From: Thermoproteota archaeon
GTDB taxonomy: Archaea; Thermoproteota; EX4484-205; JAAOZP01
Direction: 5' to 3'
DNA length: 7,271 nt
Assembly (NCBI GenBank): GCA_026414125.1
Contig: JAOAJQ010000061.1
Coordinates: 1-7,271, forward strand
In this document: one piece after another, positions 6,057-7,271 of the stretch
How the letters are laid out: every line of letters begins with the position of its first letter
Position numbering within the stretch: position 1 is the stretch's first letter
Made by a program: the position numbers and the translations under genes
The notes under the pieces: model-generated
Told to the model about the DNA's origin: nothing
Databases searched by the model: none
What the model saw: the letters and a program-made list of their open reading frames with translations, nothing else

Positions 6057-6773
6057 TTAAACGATTTTATCGCAAAATTTGATGTGTCCCCACGTGGATG
6101 GCACGTGGCAGGAAATAACCCCAGCCGGAGCCCATATGTAATGATAAGTTATACTCTTTTTTGGATCCTCGAATTCTTGACAGTAAAAGTTGATCCTCCA
6201 CTCATCACCAGGCTTAGGTGGCAAAGAGCCCTTTGTCAAATCCTTCATGCCCGACCAGGGAAGAGCGATTTCGGCAGTCCAGCCCCTGTCAACGTCATCG
6301 TGGTAGTTCAGCGTCCCATAGATTTGCACGGCGTGCTTTATCCCCACTAGGTCCCGTTTGAAATTCCCTCCGGCCTCCTCAAAGCTTAACCATTTCTTCT
6401 TTTCAATATCATAAAGGGGCCTACTCCAGAAAACCTCATACCTGGTGTTAAGGGCATTCATTTCAAACTCATAGTAGTTAAAGGTATCGCCGTCGGGATC
6501 TATGAATATCTCAGCATCCGGATCATTGTATACGATATCATCCTGCTTCACGATGGTACCCCATACATCCGGGGTCTCTATGTGAAAGCCAACATATAGA
6601 TATTCGTCATCCCACAGAACCTTTACCCATTTCCTCAGATTGAGTTTATCCCCGCTAACTATGTCAACGAAGGCATCCGTTCTTTCAGCCCGCCTCCAAG
6701 CCCTTTCACTTAGAAAGCCGTCGATTCTTATTTTCTCCCCTGTTTTGTAACAGGTTATTGTCCTCTTAGTCAT
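6057..6773 (-). CDS. CBM9-like (DOMON-type) carbohydrate-binding protein
   Basis: This 238-residue protein is a single beta-sandwich of the carbohydrate-binding family 9-like group. Landmarks: IRIDGFLSERAWRRAE (16-30), the classic IDG...W opening; VLWDDEYLYVGFHIE (52-66); the acidic turn NDPDAEIFIDPDGD (83-96), which resembles the calcium-site region of CBM9; YYEFEMNALNTRYEVFW (100-116); GWTAEIALPW (164-173); and a C-terminal WAPAGVISCHVPSTWGHIKF (214-233). Family members bind sugars, typically reducing ends, and usually hang on secreted xylanases or act alone in glycan-degradation loci. Here the protein starts directly with the domain and has no signal peptide or membrane segment, so as annotated it stays in the cytoplasm. 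The ATG at 6773 has no Shine-Dalgarno but a TATA-like box about 27 bp upstream, indicating a leaderless transcript. It lies 163 bp downstream of a glycoside hydrolase gene on the same strand. The domain call is strong; its ligand is unknown. Confidence 0.85.
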   Translation of the reverse strand: MTKRTITCYKTGEKIRIDGFLSERAWRRAERTDAFVDIVSGDKLNLRKWVKVLWDDEYLYVGFHIETPDVWGTIVKQDDIVYNDPDAEIFIDPDGDTFNYYEFEMNALNTRYEVFWSRPLYDIEKKKWLSFEEAGGNFKRDLVGIKHAVQIYGTLNYHDDVDRGWTAEIALPWSGMKDLTKGSLPPKPGDEWRINFYCQEFEDPKKSITYHYIWAPAGVISCHVPSTWGHIKFCDKIV

Positions 6774-6795
6774 GTTCTCTGCTACGATTTACATT

Positions 6796-6805
6796 CTTAA
6801 AAAAA
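6796..6805 (-). promoter_or_regulatory. TATA-like box of the CBM9-like gene (leaderless promoter)
   Basis: The minus strand reads TTTTTTTAAG with its centre about 27 bp upstream of the ATG at 6773. It is preceded by purine-rich GGAAAATC, which can serve as a BRE. The spacing puts the TSS at the start codon, as for the ceramidase-like gene at the other end of the window. Confidence 0.5.
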
Positions 6806-6807
6806 GA

Positions 6808-6823
6808 TTTTCCAGTTGGAAAA
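6808..6823. promoter_or_regulatory. Inverted repeat abutting the CBM9-like promoter, candidate operator
   Basis: TTTTCCA and TGGAAAA form a 7-bp inverted repeat separated by 2 bp. The element directly precedes the TATA-like box on the minus strand, overlapping the BRE. Its minus-strand half ACTGGAAAA (6816-6808) is identical to bases 5134-5142 ahead of the GATase-like gene, in the same position relative to TATA. This supports a shared regulator or a shared BRE context. Confidence 0.4.
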
Positions 6824-6878
6824 ATGTAGCTTAAATCGCTAACGAGGTAGCTCACTTAATTCCGCAGGAAAATCTGGT

Positions 6879-6918
6879 AAAAAGTATCTCGGTTGATCAG
6901 ATGAGATCTTTCTCAACC
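6879..6918 (-). terminator. Possible terminator of the GH5-like glycosidase gene
   Basis: About 20 bp downstream of the minus-strand stop at 6937, GGTTGA (6891-6896) can pair with TCAACC (6913-6918) across a 16-nt loop. Continuing on the minus strand is a run of five T (6883-6879). Archaeal termination depends mainly on the T-run, so the hairpin may be incidental. It would separate this gene from the independently promoted CBM9-like gene. Confidence 0.35.
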
Positions 6919-6936
6919 TCCTCCTGTCTCATCAGT

Positions 6937-7271
6937 CTACTTCCGGAGTAACTTTATTTCAGACTCATCATAAGGGGTCCCGTCGGGACGCAGAAGGTCG
7001 TGCTGCCATATCGCGGGCTGTGGATCGCCCGGCTTAGACTCCCACGGTAGATAGGTTTGCGTCTTACCGGCTACTAGGCCCCAGAAATACCAGCCTACAC
7101 CATACTCCGTAAAAATCGGTAAAATGGCTGAGAAAGTGTTGCCAACCTGCCGGCACAGGAATTCCGTGCATACTATGGGGAGATTGTAATTTTGCAACCA
7201 TTCGATCTTATCTCTAACTATATCCGGATGATCGTATGAATGAAACGAAATCACGTCAGACAGCTCAGCGA
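6937..7271 (-). CDS. GH5-like TIM-barrel glycoside hydrolase, C-terminal end (5' end off the right edge)
   Basis: The reading frame is open to the right edge, giving 110 complete C-terminal residues. They match the last strands of a (beta/alpha)8 glycosidase of the GH5/cellulase-like group often annotated as 1,4-beta-xylanase or cellulase-family hydrolase. The fragment reads SDVISFHSYDHP, then PIVCTEFLCR with the Glu (codon 7162-7164) in the position of the clan-A catalytic nucleophile at strand 7, then the strand-8 region VGWYFWGLVAGKTQT and a tail with WQHDLLRPDGTPYDESEI. Clan-A enzymes are retaining glycosidases; substrate specificity cannot be assigned. A GTG at 7252-7254 is inside the barrel and is not the true start, because the frame continues upstream with AELSD. 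Whether it carries a signal peptide cannot be seen. It is probably transcribed separately from the CBM9-like gene 163 bp downstream, but the two are likely functionally linked. Confidence 0.82.
   Translation of the reverse strand, partial: AELSDVISFHSYDHPDIVRDKIEWLQNYNLPIVCTEFLCRQVGNTFSAILPIFTEYGVGWYFWGLVAGKTQTYLPWESKPGDPQPAIWQHDLLRPDGTPYDESEIKLLRK

Noticed and set aside
7252..7254. GTG as the start of the right-edge glycosidase gene
   Set aside because: The frame stays open upstream to the window edge, and the sequence before the GTG continues a family-like strand (AELSDVISFHSY), so this is an internal codon.

Overview
The window looks like a stretch of an archaeal genome, most likely a heterotrophic, possibly thermophilic, Thermoproteota-type lineage; genus cannot be fixed from sequence alone. 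The archaeal reading rests on AT-rich TATA-like boxes about 27 bp upstream of start codons with almost no leader, a GGGTGA Shine-Dalgarno ahead of one downstream operon gene, a TTG start, and T-tract rather than strong-hairpin gene ends. All six genes are metabolic; there are no RNA genes, mobile elements, integrases or CRISPR repeats.

Layout from left to right. Positions 1-1234 (minus strand) hold most of a zinc-dependent hydrolase of the neutral/alkaline ceramidase family, whose 3' end runs off the left edge. A 147-bp divergent intergenic region follows, with two promoters and a perfect 12-bp palindrome. On the plus strand come a complete GH38 alpha-mannosidase-type glycosidase (1382-4006), a Gfo/Idh/MocA NAD(P)-dependent oxidoreductase 45 bp later (4052-5071), and a glutamine-amidotransferase-like protein (5183-5959) that appears to have its own promoter. 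Convergent to these, on the minus strand, are a cytosolic CBM9-like (DOMON-type) carbohydrate-binding protein (6057-6773) and, upstream of it, the C-terminal end of a GH5-like TIM-barrel glycoside hydrolase (6937 to beyond the right edge).

Together this is a carbohydrate-utilisation locus: two glycosidases, a sugar or polyol oxidoreductase, a glycan-binding beta-sandwich protein, and two less understood proteins that often sit near such genes. None of the four proteins whose N-terminus is visible (ceramidase-like, GH38, GATase-like, CBM9-like) shows a signal peptide, so the visible part looks like intracellular processing of imported oligosaccharides or of the cell's own glycoconjugates. The substrate cannot be read from the sequence.

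The most notable non-coding signals are a 13-base motif (ACTGGAAAA followed by G or T, then CTT) abutting the TATA box of both the GATase-like and the CBM9-like gene, a TACTGGA repeat pair spaced exactly 21 bp ahead of the GATase-like gene, and the 12-bp palindrome between the TATA box and start of the GH38 gene. They suggest substrate-responsive regulation of the locus by a regulator not encoded here.
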